From: Pauljensenia sp902373545
Lineage (GTDB): Bacteria > Actinomycetota > Actinomycetes > Actinomycetales > Actinomycetaceae
Assembly (NCBI RefSeq): GCF_041432775.1
Contig: NZ_JAPWAG010000002.1
Span: 1 to 64,000, forward strand
DNA: 64,000 nt
Direction of reading: 5' to 3'
Below, in pieces: positions 31,747-40,164 of the stretch. Below the pieces are notes generated by a model, which was not told where the DNA came from, did not search any database, and saw only the letters and a program-made list of their open reading frames with translations. The first letter of the stretch is position 1. Each line of letters opens with the position of its first letter. The translations under genes and the position numbers were made by a program.

Positions 31747-32226
31747 ATGGCCGACACTCAGTGGCTCACGCAGGCCCAGTACGACCTGCTCGCAAACGAG
31801 CTCAAGGAACGCGTCGAGGTCAAGCGCGTCGAAATTGCCCGACTCATCGACGCCGCCCGCCAGGAGGGCGACCTGCGCGAGAACGGCGGCTACCACGCCG
31901 CCCGCAACGAGCAGTCGATGAACGAGACGCGCATCCAGGCCCTCCAGGACATGCTCGAACACGCCGAGGTCGGCGAGACCCCCGCCGACGACGGCATCGT
32001 CGAGCCCGGCATGGTCGTCACCGCCCTGGTGGCCGGCCGCGAGCAGACCTTCCTCCTGGGTTCGCGCGACGCCGGCGGCGACCTGGGCATCCAGGTCTTC
32101 TCCGCGCAGGCCCCTCTCGGTGCGGCCGTCATCGGCCACAAGGCCGGCGACAAGCTCTCCTTCGAAGCCCCCACCGGCCGCATGATCGACGTCGAAATCA
32201 TCGAAGCCAAGCCCTTCGAAGGCTGA
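31747..32226 (+). CDS. greA: Transcription elongation factor GreA
   Basis: A 159-aa GreA. The N-terminal coiled coil holds the acidic tip: ARLIDAARQEGDLRENGGYH then AARNEQSMNETRIQALQDML, where D and E insert into the RNA polymerase channel and trigger cleavage of backtracked RNA. The C-terminal FKBP-like domain includes APLGAAVIGHKAGDKLSFEA and a final IIEAKPFEG. ATG at 31747 with ATGGAGGAACC upstream. A near-perfect terminator follows. Confidence 0.94.
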   Translation: MADTQWLTQAQYDLLANELKERVEVKRVEIARLIDAARQEGDLRENGGYHAARNEQSMNETRIQALQDMLEHAEVGETPADDGIVEPGMVVTALVAGREQTFLLGSRDAGGDLGIQVFSAQAPLGAAVIGHKAGDKLSFEAPTGRMIDVEIIEAKPFEG

Positions 32227-32271
32227 CGCGCTCCCGGCGAGACAGGACGCTGCCTCGCCCACTCACGCAAC

Positions 32272-32303
32272 AGGCGGGTCCCACCCTAGGGTGGGACCCG
32301 CCT
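32272..32303. terminator. 15-bp perfect hairpin between greA and the AI-2E gene
   Basis: AGGCGGGTCCCACCC and GGGTGGGACCCGCCT pair with only TA between. It serves both convergent genes. Confidence 0.8.
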
Positions 32304-32320
32304 GCGTCATACGTGCGTGT

Positions 32321-33820
32321 TCACGCGTCCACGTGCGGCGTCGGGGGTTCCCCCGACGTCTCCTTCTCGCCCGCGGCCGAATCGCTCGAGGAGGCGGCCT
32401 TACCCGACTCCACCCGCACCTTCACCACGGGCTCAGACTCAGCCACGGCCTCGTCCATATCGAGCCTGGAGTGGTAGGGGCGCGTGTCCACCTTACCCGC
32501 GTACGTCGCGGCGATCTGCTCCTCAAGCATTCCGGGAGGCCCGCCCGGTCGGTCCTGGGCCGTAGCCAATTCGGGCATCGGGTCGTAGCCGTGCAGGTAC
32601 ATGACGGTCGCGTTGATGAAGGCCGCGATCGGCACAGAGAAGACCGCGCCCGCAATGCCCGCAATCGCCGAACCTGTGGTGATCACGAGCATGACAGCAA
32701 CCGGATGCAACGATACTGCGTTCGACATCATGAAAGGCTGGAGGATGTTCGACTCGACCTGCTGAACCACCAGGATGATGATCAGCATGATGATCGCCTT
32801 GGACAGGCCGCCATTCACAGCGGCCACCAAGACCGCGATCACGCCCGACGTCAGCGCACCCAGAATCGGCACGAACGCCGCGAAGAACGTAATGACACCG
32901 ATCGGAATGGCCAGGGGAACGCCCAGGAAGAACGCGCCCAGCGCGATGCCGGTGGCGTCAATCGCCGCAACCTGAATCTGTGTGCGCACGTAGGAACCGA
33001 AGGTCGCCCAGCCGCGGATCGCGCTTTCGTGGACGGGCACTCGCGCGGGCGCGGGCAGCAGGCGCACGCACCACAGCCAGATGGAGCGGCCTTCCTTGAG
33101 GAAGAAGAAGAGGCAGAAGAGCATCGTCAGGCCCGACGTGGCCAACGTGCCCACCGACGAGGTGATATTGATGGCACCGGTCGCCAGCGTCTCCTTGTTG
33201 GTGTCGAGCCAGGTGACGAGTTCGGTGCGCAGCGCCTCAAGCATGTTATTCAAAACGGCCGTGTCGAGCTTGAGTGGACCGTTCGTGAGGTAGTCGTTGT
33301 GTGCCAACGCGTTGAGCAAGGCGGCGAAGCCTTGCACGGCCTGAGTCGCCAGCTGCGGCACCTGCTGGATGAGCTCGGCGGCGGCCTGGCTCAGCGCGCC
33401 GGCGACGACCGCGAAGAAAATGAGCAGGCCGACGGTCGCAGCCAGGGACGAGGGCAGGTGCAGTTTCCGACGCATCCACGACACGAGCGGCTCCAGCAGA
33501 ACCGCGAGGGTCAGCGCGATCGCGACCGGCATGATGACGAGCGTCAGGTGCGCTCCGACCCACATGCAGGCGGCGACCAGGCCGATGATGACGAGCGTGC
33601 GCCACGACAGAGCCGCTGCCACTCGCAAGCTGCGCGGAACCAGCGCGGAGGCGTCAACTTCGTCGCTGCGCTCTTCACGCACGGACAGGACGACGGGAGC
33701 GGGGGCCGAAGCATGCACGGGGGGCGTCGCGCGGGCGGAGTTCTTCGCGGGTATTACCGCGCTCACCCTCCCCATCAGGTCGGACAGGTTCCACCGAGGT
33801 CGTTTGGGTGTTGTGGCCAC
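32321..33820 (-). CDS. AI-2E family transporter
   Basis: A 499-aa membrane protein of the AI-2E (PerM/YdiK) family. It has about eight helices; SWRTLVIIGLVAACMWVGAH starts the membrane domain near residue 80. Characteristic are the long periplasmic-type helical segment (TQAVQGFAALLNALAHNDYL to VTWLDTN), GVPLAIPIGVITFFAAFVPI LGA, and QQVESNILQPFMMSNAVSLHP. The tail after about residue 430 is acidic and low-complexity. Members include autoinducer-2 exporters and Na/H antiporters, so the substrate is open. GTG start chosen for AAAGGAG six nt upstream. Confidence 0.85.
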   Translation of the reverse strand: MATTPKRPRWNLSDLMGRVSAVIPAKNSARATPPVHASAPAPVVLSVREERSDEVDASALVPRSLRVAAALSWRTLVIIGLVAACMWVGAHLTLVIMPVAIALTLAVLLEPLVSWMRRKLHLPSSLAATVGLLIFFAVVAGALSQAAAELIQQVPQLATQAVQGFAALLNALAHNDYLTNGPLKLDTAVLNNMLEALRTELVTWLDTNKETLATGAINITSSVGTLATSGLTMLFCLFFFLKEGRSIWLWCVRLLPAPARVPVHESAIRGWATFGSYVRTQIQVAAIDATGIALGAFFLGVPLAIPIGVITFFAAFVPILGALTSGVIAVLVAAVNGGLSKAIIMLIIILVVQQVESNILQPFMMSNAVSLHPVAVMLVITTGSAIAGIAGAVFSVPIAAFINATVMYLHGYDPMPELATAQDRPGGPPGMLEEQIAATYAGKVDTRPYHSRLDMDEAVAESEPVVKVRVESGKAASSSDSAAGEKETSGEPPTPHVDA

Positions 33821-33916
33821 TGGCTCTCCTTTTCTCACTGCCCCAGCCTACCCGTCCCCGCATCTATTTCCAGAACTCACGCGCTCAATAGGCGCAAGCG
33901 AGGCGCAGGTGGTGAA

Positions 33917-34552
33917 ATGGCATACATGAATGAGCTTTTTCGTGTGGCGCGCACGGGGGTGTCCCCGTCGGTGCACGCCGTGTTGGGGTCATCGATGAGC
34001 GACGAGGCCGGGGCTGGCCAGGAGGTTATCTTCCTGGCGGCTGGGTGCTTTTGGGGCGTGGAGAAGGCGATGTGGAACGCTCCCGGCGTCGTGACGACGG
34101 CGACCGGCTACATGGGCGGGCACACCGCTCATCCGACGTACCGTCAGGTCTGTTCTCATGCGACCGGCCACGCCGAGGTCGTGCGTGTCCTCTTCGATAC
34201 GTCACTGACGAGCGCGGCAGACTTGATTCGGTTGTTCTTCGAGATTCACGACCCCACGCAGGTAGGCGGCCAGGGTAACGACATCGGCGACCAGTATCGT
34301 TCCGAAATCTGGACGACGACGCAGCGCCAGCTACAGGACGCGACCGCTTTGCGCGCAGCCTACCAGGAGGTGTTGAGCGCGCGAGGATTCGGCCCGATCC
34401 AGACGGTGATCTCTCCGGCCCCCTCCCCCGAGTCGAACGCTCGATTCTGGCAGGCCGAGGACTACCACCAGCAGTATCTGTTCAAGAACCCCGGCGGCTA
34501 TGAGTGCCACGCGCGCACGGGCGTGGCATGCCCGGCGCTTCCCCAGGAGTAG
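33917..34552 (+). CDS. msrA: Peptide methionine-S-sulfoxide reductase MsrA
   Basis: A 211-aa MsrA. The catalytic GCFWGVEKAMWNAPGV (Cys at about residue 43) is followed by GYMGGHTAHPTYRQVCSHAT, GHAEVVRVLFD, DPTQVGGQGNDIGDQYRSEI and AEDYHQQYLFKNPGGYECHA. It reduces methionine S-sulfoxide. The long N-terminus (HAVLGSSM before the core) parallels the extended N-terminus of E. coli MsrA (HAVNGHSM), which supports ATG 33917 over the later ATG at 33995. The dispersed 14-mer lies inside the coding region at 34001-34014, encoding DEAGA. Confidence 0.93.
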   Translation: MAYMNELFRVARTGVSPSVHAVLGSSMSDEAGAGQEVIFLAAGCFWGVEKAMWNAPGVVTTATGYMGGHTAHPTYRQVCSHATGHAEVVRVLFDTSLTSAADLIRLFFEIHDPTQVGGQGNDIGDQYRSEIWTTTQRQLQDATALRAAYQEVLSARGFGPIQTVISPAPSPESNARFWQAEDYHQQYLFKNPGGYECHARTGVACPALPQE

Positions 34553-34568
34553 ACGGGGCGCAGCACAC

Positions 34569-34608
34569 GCACGCGGGGGCCGACACGATGGTGTCGGCCC
34601 CCGCGTGC
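34569..34608. terminator. 18-bp perfect hairpin between msrA and the FKBP gene
   Basis: GCACGCGGGGGCCGACAC and GTGTCGGCCCCCGCGTGC pair around GATG. Shared by two convergent genes. Confidence 0.85.
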
Positions 34609-34615
34609 AGGACGA

Positions 34616-35014
34616 TCAGTTCACGCCGAGGATGTCGGTGACGAACACGAGGGTCGCGCCGCCGGGGATACCGGCCTGCGGAACACCGCGAGCGCCGTAG
34701 CCGAGCTCGGCGGGAATGGAGAGCAGCACGCGGTCGCCCACGCGCTTACCGACCAGGCCCTCGTCCCAACCGGGGATGACCATGCCGACGCCGATCTGGA
34801 AGGACAGGGCGCCGCCGCGATCGAAGGAGTTGTCGAAGTCGGTGGCGGAGCCGAAGACGGCACCGTAGTAGTGGCAGGTGATCGTGTCGCCGGCCTCAAC
34901 CTCCTGGCCGTCGCCGGCGCGCAGGACCTCGACGACGAGCTCGTCAGAGGGGGTGCCGTCGAAGGCGAGGGCGGGCTTGCGGCCGAATTCGCCCGTGACA
35001 GAGATGTTTTCCAT
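34616..35014 (-). CDS. FKBP-type peptidyl-prolyl isomerase
   Basis: A 132-aa single-domain FKBP with no signal peptide, so cytoplasmic. Core: GDTITCHYYGAVFGSATDFD, NSFDRGGALSFQIGVGMVIP, GWDEGLVGKRVGDRVLLSIP, AELGYGARGVPQAGIPGGAT and LVFVTDILG. The active-site aromatic and Asp residues (Y, F-D, W) are present. It catalyses cis-trans isomerisation of X-Pro bonds. TAAGGAAAG precedes the ATG. It follows the Bax inhibitor-like gene by 43 nt in the same direction. Confidence 0.92.
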   Translation of the reverse strand: MENISVTGEFGRKPALAFDGTPSDELVVEVLRAGDGQEVEAGDTITCHYYGAVFGSATDFDNSFDRGGALSFQIGVGMVIPGWDEGLVGKRVGDRVLLSIPAELGYGARGVPQAGIPGGATLVFVTDILGVN

Positions 35015-35057
35015 GGTGTCTTTCCTTAAGGGGGTGTCGGTGATGCGGTGCGGCGCG

Positions 35058-36035
35058 TCAGTCGCGGCGCATGAAGTAGGACAGGATCTTGAGGATCTCG
35101 AGGTAGATCCAGATGACGTCCGTCATGATCGCGAAGGTGCACAGCCACGAGTACTTCACGGGCACGCCGGCGTTGACGCCAACCTTGACGGCGTCGAAGT
35201 CGCGCACGAGGCACAGGACACCGATGAACACGGCGAGCAGGCCAATGATGACGCCCAGCGGGATGCCGAACACGGGGGTGTTACGCACGGCCGTCATGTC
35301 GACCAGGCCGGTGCCCGACAGGAGAATGCTCAGCGAGTAGTAGATGAAGAACGCGAAGGAGCCGATGCCCGCGACTCGGGTGAGCGTGTTCGAGTTACGT
35401 ACGAAACCGAAGCTGAACGCACCCAGCGTCACACCGATGACGACGAGGGTTGCCAGGACAGCGGTGACGACAATGCCCGGGTAGAGCGTCTCGAAAGCGA
35501 AGGACAACGCACCCAGCACGAAGCCCTCAATCGCCGAGTAGGCGATGATCGCGGCCGGGCGCACCTTCTGCGAGAAGCGAATCCACAGGCCCAGGCCAAG
35601 GGTCACGAAGCAGCTAACCAAGGCCATGAGCATCGCCAGAGCAGGAACGACAATCCCCGCCATCCAGCCGACGACCGCACCGCCGAAAACCAGGCCGAAG
35701 CACATGAGGGACTTAACCACGACGTCGTCGTAGGTCATGCGCCCACGATCCACCGCGTCGGCGGCGGGCCCGTTCATCATCGCCTCGTAGGAGGCCATCG
35801 GGTCACCGTAGGCGCCCTGCTGGCCGTACGCCTGCTCCTGGGGCATGCCGTAGGTCGGCTGAGCGGAGTAGGGGGCCGCCTGCGGCGGCGTCGCGTACGG
35901 GTGAGTCTGTCCCGCGTAGGGGTTGGGTGCCTGCTGCGAAGCGGGCTGGTAGCCGGGCATCGTGGGATAGCCGGCGGGCGTCGACGACTGGGTCGACCAG
36001 TCCTTGACGATCTTGTTCATCACCGGATTGGCCAT
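35058..36035 (-). CDS. Bax inhibitor-1/YccA family membrane protein
   Basis: A 325-aa protein. Residues 1-110 are Pro/Gln/Tyr-rich (repeated PYA, AQPTYG, QQ), probably cytoplasmic and disordered. From about residue 120 there are seven hydrophobic helices with GLVFGGAVVGWMAGIVVPAL, IIAYSAIEGFVLGALSFAFE and IPLGVIIGLLAVFIGVLCLV, then DFDAVKVGVNAGVPVKYSWL and the final IWIYLEILKILSYFMRRD. The last pair (DFD... and the C-terminal Asp-rich helix) matches the BI-1 calcium-leak family. GGAGGAAAT precedes the ATG. Function in bacteria is poorly known. Confidence 0.88.
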   Translation of the reverse strand: MANPVMNKIVKDWSTQSSTPAGYPTMPGYQPASQQAPNPYAGQTHPYATPPQAAPYSAQPTYGMPQEQAYGQQGAYGDPMASYEAMMNGPAADAVDRGRMTYDDVVVKSLMCFGLVFGGAVVGWMAGIVVPALAMLMALVSCFVTLGLGLWIRFSQKVRPAAIIAYSAIEGFVLGALSFAFETLYPGIVVTAVLATLVVIGVTLGAFSFGFVRNSNTLTRVAGIGSFAFFIYYSLSILLSGTGLVDMTAVRNTPVFGIPLGVIIGLLAVFIGVLCLVRDFDAVKVGVNAGVPVKYSWLCTFAIMTDVIWIYLEILKILSYFMRRD

Positions 36036-36186
36036 ATTTCCTCCTTCATCAGTGATGCAATGCCTCTAGTGTCGCACGGCGTCAGGCGCCGTGGGCAACA
36101 TTTCATTATGCGCGCAACGAACGCATCCTTCCACGAGGCGTGCGGGCGCTACGAGCCACGGCCTCGTCAACAAAGCGTACGAACAG

Positions 36187-36260
36187 TACCCCCGGTGGGA
36201 CTCGAACCCACAACACACCGATTTTAAGTCGGTTGCCTCTGCCAATTGGGCCACGGGGGC
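36187..36260 (-). tRNA. tRNA-Leu (anticodon UAA), class I-like
   Basis: Folds from the minus strand: acceptor GCCCCCG/CGGGGGT, D arm with GG in the loop, anticodon stem ACCGA/TCGGT with loop CTTAAAA (anticodon TAA), a 5-nt variable loop GTGTT, and T arm GTGGG-TTCGAGT-CCCAC. CCA is not encoded. The anticodon reads UUA, hence leucine, yet the variable arm is short. Length 74. Confidence 0.9.
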
Positions 36261-36298
36261 GAAGCGCATTACCAGCCTACGGGAGGCCGAGGCGCGCA

Positions 36299-37276
36299 TC
36301 AAGCCTGGTCGATCATCGACATCGCGATGCCGTCGAGGATGTCGTGCTCGGAGGTGATGACCTCGTCGATGGGGTGACCGGCCGCCCGCGCACGCTCAAG
36401 CACGCGGGTGACGATGCGACTCCAGATGAGCGCACCGGCGGCAATGACGTCCTCGCGCCCCTCGGGCATGAAGCCCAGCGAGGCCTTCACGGAAGTCGGC
36501 TGATCCACCATGAAGCGAACGGCCGCGTCGATCTCGGGGGCGCTCAGGCGGGCGCCGTGGATGCGTTCGGGCTGGTAGGAGGTCAGGCCCAGGGCCTGCG
36601 CGGTCAGCGTCGTCACCGTGCCGGCGACACCCACGAGGGAGCGCACGCGCGCCAGGTCCACGGACTTTTCCGCGATGTCCAGCTGCTCATCGATCCACGC
36701 GATCGCGCGTTCCTGGTCGGCCGCGGGCACGCCACCGGCCGGATCCACGTGCGTGAAGAACTTTTCCGTGACGCGCACCGCGCCCATGTCGATCGAAATC
36801 GCCTGCTTGACGCTCGTCGAGCCCAGGACCAGCTCGGTTGAGCCGCCGCCGATGTCGACGACCAGCATCGGGCCGGGCAACGACTCGCCCAGCCCGCCCA
36901 CGGCGCCGCGGAAGGACAGCGACGCCTCCTGCGTGCCCACGACAACCTCGGGCTCGACGCCGATGACGGCCTTGATCTGGCGGACGAACTCAGCGCTGTT
37001 GGACGCGTCTCGCGTCGCCGAGGTCGCCACAAAACGAATGCTCGTCGCACCAAGCTTTTCGATCATCCGCTGGTACTCGACGGTGGCCTCCACCGCGCGC
37101 GAAATCGCGGCGGGATCGAGGTACCCGCGCGCATCCACGCCCTGTCCCAGGCGCACGATGCGCATCTGGCGGGTCAGGTCGGCCAGGTGAGGCCGGCCAT
37201 CCTCACCGATATGTCCATCGGCGACGAGTAGTCGGATCGAGTTGGTTCCACAGTCAATGGCAGCTACGCGGGTCAT
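36299..37276 (-). CDS. ppx: Ppx/GppA phosphatase (exopolyphosphatase)
   Basis: A 325-aa protein of the ASKHA fold: AAIDCGTNSIRLLVADG (phosphate loop 1), FVATSATRDASNSAEFV, VVDIGGGSTELVLG (loop 2) and GVAGTVTTLTAQALGL. It hydrolyses polyphosphate or pppGpp; the short length (325, no C-terminal HD-like domain) is that of the actinobacterial Ppx1 type. It is last in the row ftsB - DUF501 - ppx, the same order as M. tuberculosis Rv1024-Rv1026. tRNA-Leu lies 38 nt downstream. Confidence 0.92.
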   Translation of the reverse strand: MTRVAAIDCGTNSIRLLVADGHIGEDGRPHLADLTRQMRIVRLGQGVDARGYLDPAAISRAVEATVEYQRMIEKLGATSIRFVATSATRDASNSAEFVRQIKAVIGVEPEVVVGTQEASLSFRGAVGGLGESLPGPMLVVDIGGGSTELVLGSTSVKQAISIDMGAVRVTEKFFTHVDPAGGVPAADQERAIAWIDEQLDIAEKSVDLARVRSLVGVAGTVTTLTAQALGLTSYQPERIHGARLSAPEIDAAVRFMVDQPTSVKASLGFMPEGREDVIAAGALIWSRIVTRVLERARAAGHPIDEVITSEHDILDGIAMSMIDQA

Positions 37277-37333
37277 CGCTTCGTTTCTCGTGTGTCGTCC
37301 CGGACGAGGCCGGGGCTAGCGTGTGGGAATGGT

Positions 37334-37843
37334 TCAGCAGGAGCAGCGCTCGGTTGAGAACAGGCCGCGCTCGGCCAGCATCGCGAGCGCGCGGTCACCG
37401 ATCGGGTTCACGCCCGGGCCCGCGGCCAAGGCGTGGCCGACGAGGGCGTGCAGGCACTTGACGCGCGTGGGCATTCCGCCGGCGCTGACGCCGGAAATCT
37501 CGGGGACGTCGCCCAGGCTCAGGCGTGCGTCGATGTAGGCCTGGTGGGCACGCGCGTAGGCGGCGCGCAGCTCCTCATCCTCGGCGAGTTGGGCGTTGAG
37601 GGTCTCCATGACGTGCTCGGCCTCCAGCGTCGAGGCCCCCTTGACCGCGGCGGGGTGCGTCAGGTAGTAGGTCGTGGGGAACGGAGTACCATCGGGCAGA
37701 CGCGGCGCAGTGGCGACGACCGTGGGGCGCCCGCACACGCAGCGCGCGGCGATACCGACGACGCCACGGGGGATGCGCCCCAGTTGGGAGCGCAGGACCT
37801 CCAGATCCTCTTCGGTAGCGTCCGTAGTGTTAACGAGGCTCAT
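37334..37843 (-). CDS. DUF501 family protein
   Basis: A 169-aa protein of DUF501: EVLRSQLGRIPRGVVGIAAR, CVCGRPTVVATAPRLPDGTPF, PTTYYLTHPAAVKGASTLEA and GVSAGGMPTRVKCLHALVGH. The cysteines in RCVCGRP and KCLH are conserved in the family and may bind metal or act in redox, but no activity is known. Its start overlaps the ftsB stop (ATGA) and ppx follows by 57 nt. The gene order is widely kept in actinobacteria. The C-terminus ends STERCSC. Confidence 0.88.
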   Translation of the reverse strand: MSLVNTTDATEEDLEVLRSQLGRIPRGVVGIAARCVCGRPTVVATAPRLPDGTPFPTTYYLTHPAAVKGASTLEAEHVMETLNAQLAEDEELRAAYARAHQAYIDARLSLGDVPEISGVSAGGMPTRVKCLHALVGHALAAGPGVNPIGDRALAMLAERGLFSTERCSC

Positions 37844-38598
37844 TCTCCGCTTTCTTGGCCGGTGGTGTTTGCCTGGCCGGACTGGCTCGTCTCGGCCGAT
37901 GGGATGGGGTTCGAGGTGGGCGGCTGGTCCGCCTTCCCCACAAGGATAGCGACCTGTTGCACCCAGGGCCGCGCGGGCCCGGTCGGCGCTGCGGCCGCGG
38001 CCATCGCGGAGTCCTGGTATTGCGGCCCGGGATCGACGACCGTGTATTGAGTCTCACCGGGGCGCACGTATCCGAGGCGTTCGCGCGCCTGGGTGGAGAT
38101 GTAGTCCGGGTCGCTCCACAGGTCCAGCTGGCGCTGCATGTCAGCGTTCTTCTTCTGCTGTTCGGCCACCTGTGCCTTGATCTGAGCCAGTTCGCGCTCC
38201 TGCTGCCACCATTGGTAGAGGCTGGGCACCAGCATGACGGACAAGATCGCGGCGACGACCATGACGACGACGAGGCGCGTGGAGACGTCCAGGCCGCCGA
38301 TCGACAGGACGGGGGCGTTCTCGCGCGGCGTGCGCTTCGAATCGCGTCTCCTGGCGCGCCGGTCGCGGCGCACCCTGTCCGAGGACTTCTCCCCCGTCGT
38401 GCGCGCCGCCTTCTTCCGGTCCGCCTTGCCGGCCTTGTCCTTCTTGCGCGCCGAGGCCTCGTCCTCCTTCGCCGCCTGTGCCGCGGCCCTGCGCTGGCGA
38501 GACTTTTCCGCGTTGATCTCACGCGTCGTCCGCGCTCCCTCCGAGGCGGAGGAGCGGCGACGCGGGGAGGGGCGGGAGGAGGGACGACGACTAGCCAT
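37840..38598 (-). CDS. Septum formation initiator FtsB/DivIC-like
   Basis: A 252-aa bitopic membrane protein. Residues 1-115 are extremely basic and Ser/Ala-rich, cytoplasmic. The single membrane helix is TRLVVVMVVAAILSVMLVPS (about 118-137). A coiled coil follows (QQERELAQIKAQVAEQQKKN, then ADMQRQLDLW), then DPDYISTQARERLGYVRPGE, the FtsB/DivIC signature. It bridges divisome proteins FtsQ and FtsL during septation. The C-terminal 50 residues are Pro/Gln-rich. It overlaps DUF501 by four bases. The basic N-tail is longer than in most orthologs. Confidence 0.88.
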   Translation of the reverse strand: MASRRPSSRPSPRRRSSASEGARTTREINAEKSRQRRAAAQAAKEDEASARKKDKAGKADRKKAARTTGEKSSDRVRRDRRARRRDSKRTPRENAPVLSIGGLDVSTRLVVVMVVAAILSVMLVPSLYQWWQQERELAQIKAQVAEQQKKNADMQRQLDLWSDPDYISTQARERLGYVRPGETQYTVVDPGPQYQDSAMAAAAAPTGPARPWVQQVAILVGKADQPPTSNPIPSAETSQSGQANTTGQESGE

Positions 38599-38646
38599 TC
38601 TTCTATCGTGCCCTATGAACGCGAATTTGGCTCACCCCACGCCGTG

Positions 38647-38684
38647 AAAAAACTCCGCGCGGACCCTTGCGGGCCCGCGCGGAG
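38647..38684 (-). terminator. Rho-independent terminator of eno
   Basis: CTCCGCGCGG/CCGCGCGGAG stem with an inner CCC/GGG pairing, followed on the minus strand by TTTTTT (38652-38647). Confidence 0.88.
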
Positions 38685-38706
38685 CTATGCGGCTAGTTGC
38701 CTAGAC

Positions 38707-39984
38707 TCACTTGAAGCGAGGGAAGGCGGAGCGGCCGGCGTACACGGCGGCCTCGCCCAGCTGCTCCTCGATGCGCAGCAGCTGGTTGTACTTGGCGACG
38801 CGCTCGGAGCGAGCGGGAGCACCGGTCTTGATCTGGCCGGAGTTGGTGGCGACGGCCAGGTCGGCGATGGTGGTGTCCTCGGTCTCGCCGGAGCGGTGCG
38901 AGGTCATCGAACGGTAGCCGTTGCGGTGCGCTTCCTCGACGGCGTCGAGGGTCTCGGTCAGCGAACCGATCTGGTTCACCTTGACGAGCAGCGCGTTCGC
39001 GGCGCCCAGCTCGATGCCCTTCTTCAGGCGGGCGGGGTTGGTGACGAACAGGTCGTCACCAACCAGCTGGACGCGGCCACCGATCTCGGAGGTCAGGGCC
39101 TTCCAGGCGTCCCACTGGTCCTCATCCAGCGGATCCTCGATGGAAACCAGCGGGTAGTTCGAGATGAGCTTCTCGTAGTACTCCACCATGTACTCGGTCG
39201 AGCGGCCTTCGCCCTCGAACTGGTACAGGCCGTCCTTGAAGAACTCGGAGGAGGCGACGTCCAGGGCCAGGGCAACGTCCTCGCCCGGCTTGAAGCCGGC
39301 CTTCTCGATCGCGGAGACGATCAGGTCGAGGGCCTCAGCGTTGGAGTCCAGGTTGGGGGCGAAGCCGCCCTCGTCGCCCAGACCGGTGGACAGACCGCGG
39401 TCCTTCACGACGCCCTTGAGCGTGTGGTAGACCTCGGCGCCCCAGCGCAGGGCCTCACGGAAGGAGGGAGCGCCGAGGGGGGCGATCATGAACTCCTGGA
39501 TGTCAACGTTGGAGTCCGCGTGGGAGCCACCGTTGAGGATGTTCATCATGGGAACGGGCAGGACGTGAGCGTTGGGGCCGCCCAGGTACTTGTACAGGGG
39601 CAGGTCCGCGTACTTCGCGGCGGCCTTGGCGACGGCGAGGGAGACGCCGAGGATGGCGTTCGCGCCGAGCTTGCCCTTGTTGGGGGTGCCGTCCAGGTCA
39701 ATCATGGCCTGGTCGATGTAGCGCTGATCGTCGGCTTCCTCGCCGATGAGCTCGGGGGCGATCTGCTCGACGACGGCGTCAACGGCGTCCTGGACACCCT
39801 TGCCGAGGTAGCGGTCCTTGTCGCCGTCGCGACGCTCGACGGCCTCGAACGCGCCGGTGGACGCGCCGGAGGGAACGGACGCGCGCGCAGCGGTGCCGTC
39901 CTCGAGGACGACCTCGACCTCGACGGTCGGGTTACCGCGCGAGTCGAGGATCTCGCGTGCACCAATGCCTTCAATAACTGCCAC
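38707..39984 (-). CDS. eno: Enolase
   Basis: A 425-aa enolase, converting 2-phosphoglycerate to phosphoenolpyruvate. Motifs: IGAREILDSRGNPTVEVEVV, NVDIQEFMIAPLGAPSFREA, DVASSEF (metal Asp), SIEDPLDEDQWDAWKALT, LVGDDLFVTNP (metal and catalytic region), LVKVNQIGSLTETLDAV and SHRSGETEDTTIADLAVA. GTG 39984 is preferred: GGAGAATGAC precedes it and the product then begins at the family's usual point; 21 extra codons in the longer reading have no counterpart. It follows the lipoprotein gene in the same direction. Confidence 0.97.
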   Translation of the reverse strand: MAVIEGIGAREILDSRGNPTVEVEVVLEDGTAARASVPSGASTGAFEAVERRDGDKDRYLGKGVQDAVDAVVEQIAPELIGEEADDQRYIDQAMIDLDGTPNKGKLGANAILGVSLAVAKAAAKYADLPLYKYLGGPNAHVLPVPMMNILNGGSHADSNVDIQEFMIAPLGAPSFREALRWGAEVYHTLKGVVKDRGLSTGLGDEGGFAPNLDSNAEALDLIVSAIEKAGFKPGEDVALALDVASSEFFKDGLYQFEGEGRSTEYMVEYYEKLISNYPLVSIEDPLDEDQWDAWKALTSEIGGRVQLVGDDLFVTNPARLKKGIELGAANALLVKVNQIGSLTETLDAVEEAHRNGYRSMTSHRSGETEDTTIADLAVATNSGQIKTGAPARSERVAKYNQLLRIEEQLGEAAVYAGRSAFPRFK

Positions 39985-40164
39985 GTCATTCTCCAATCGA
40001 TGTTGTTGCGTGGAAGCGGTCAGTACAACGGTAATACGGACCGCCATGTGTGGTCACCCCCGATGAGGCGACGTCTTATGTTTTGGAGCGAAACGCTCCT
40101 GTGTGCGACGCCGGACAAGCGACATTAGTCCCCCGCCCGGTGTGAGCGAATACTCACACAAGCG

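Noticed and set aside
34001..34014. Later msrA start at 33995, because the usually intergenic motif lies just after it
   Set aside because: The upstream residues HAVLGSSM parallel the extended N-terminus of E. coli MsrA, so the longer form is more likely and the motif lies within the gene here.
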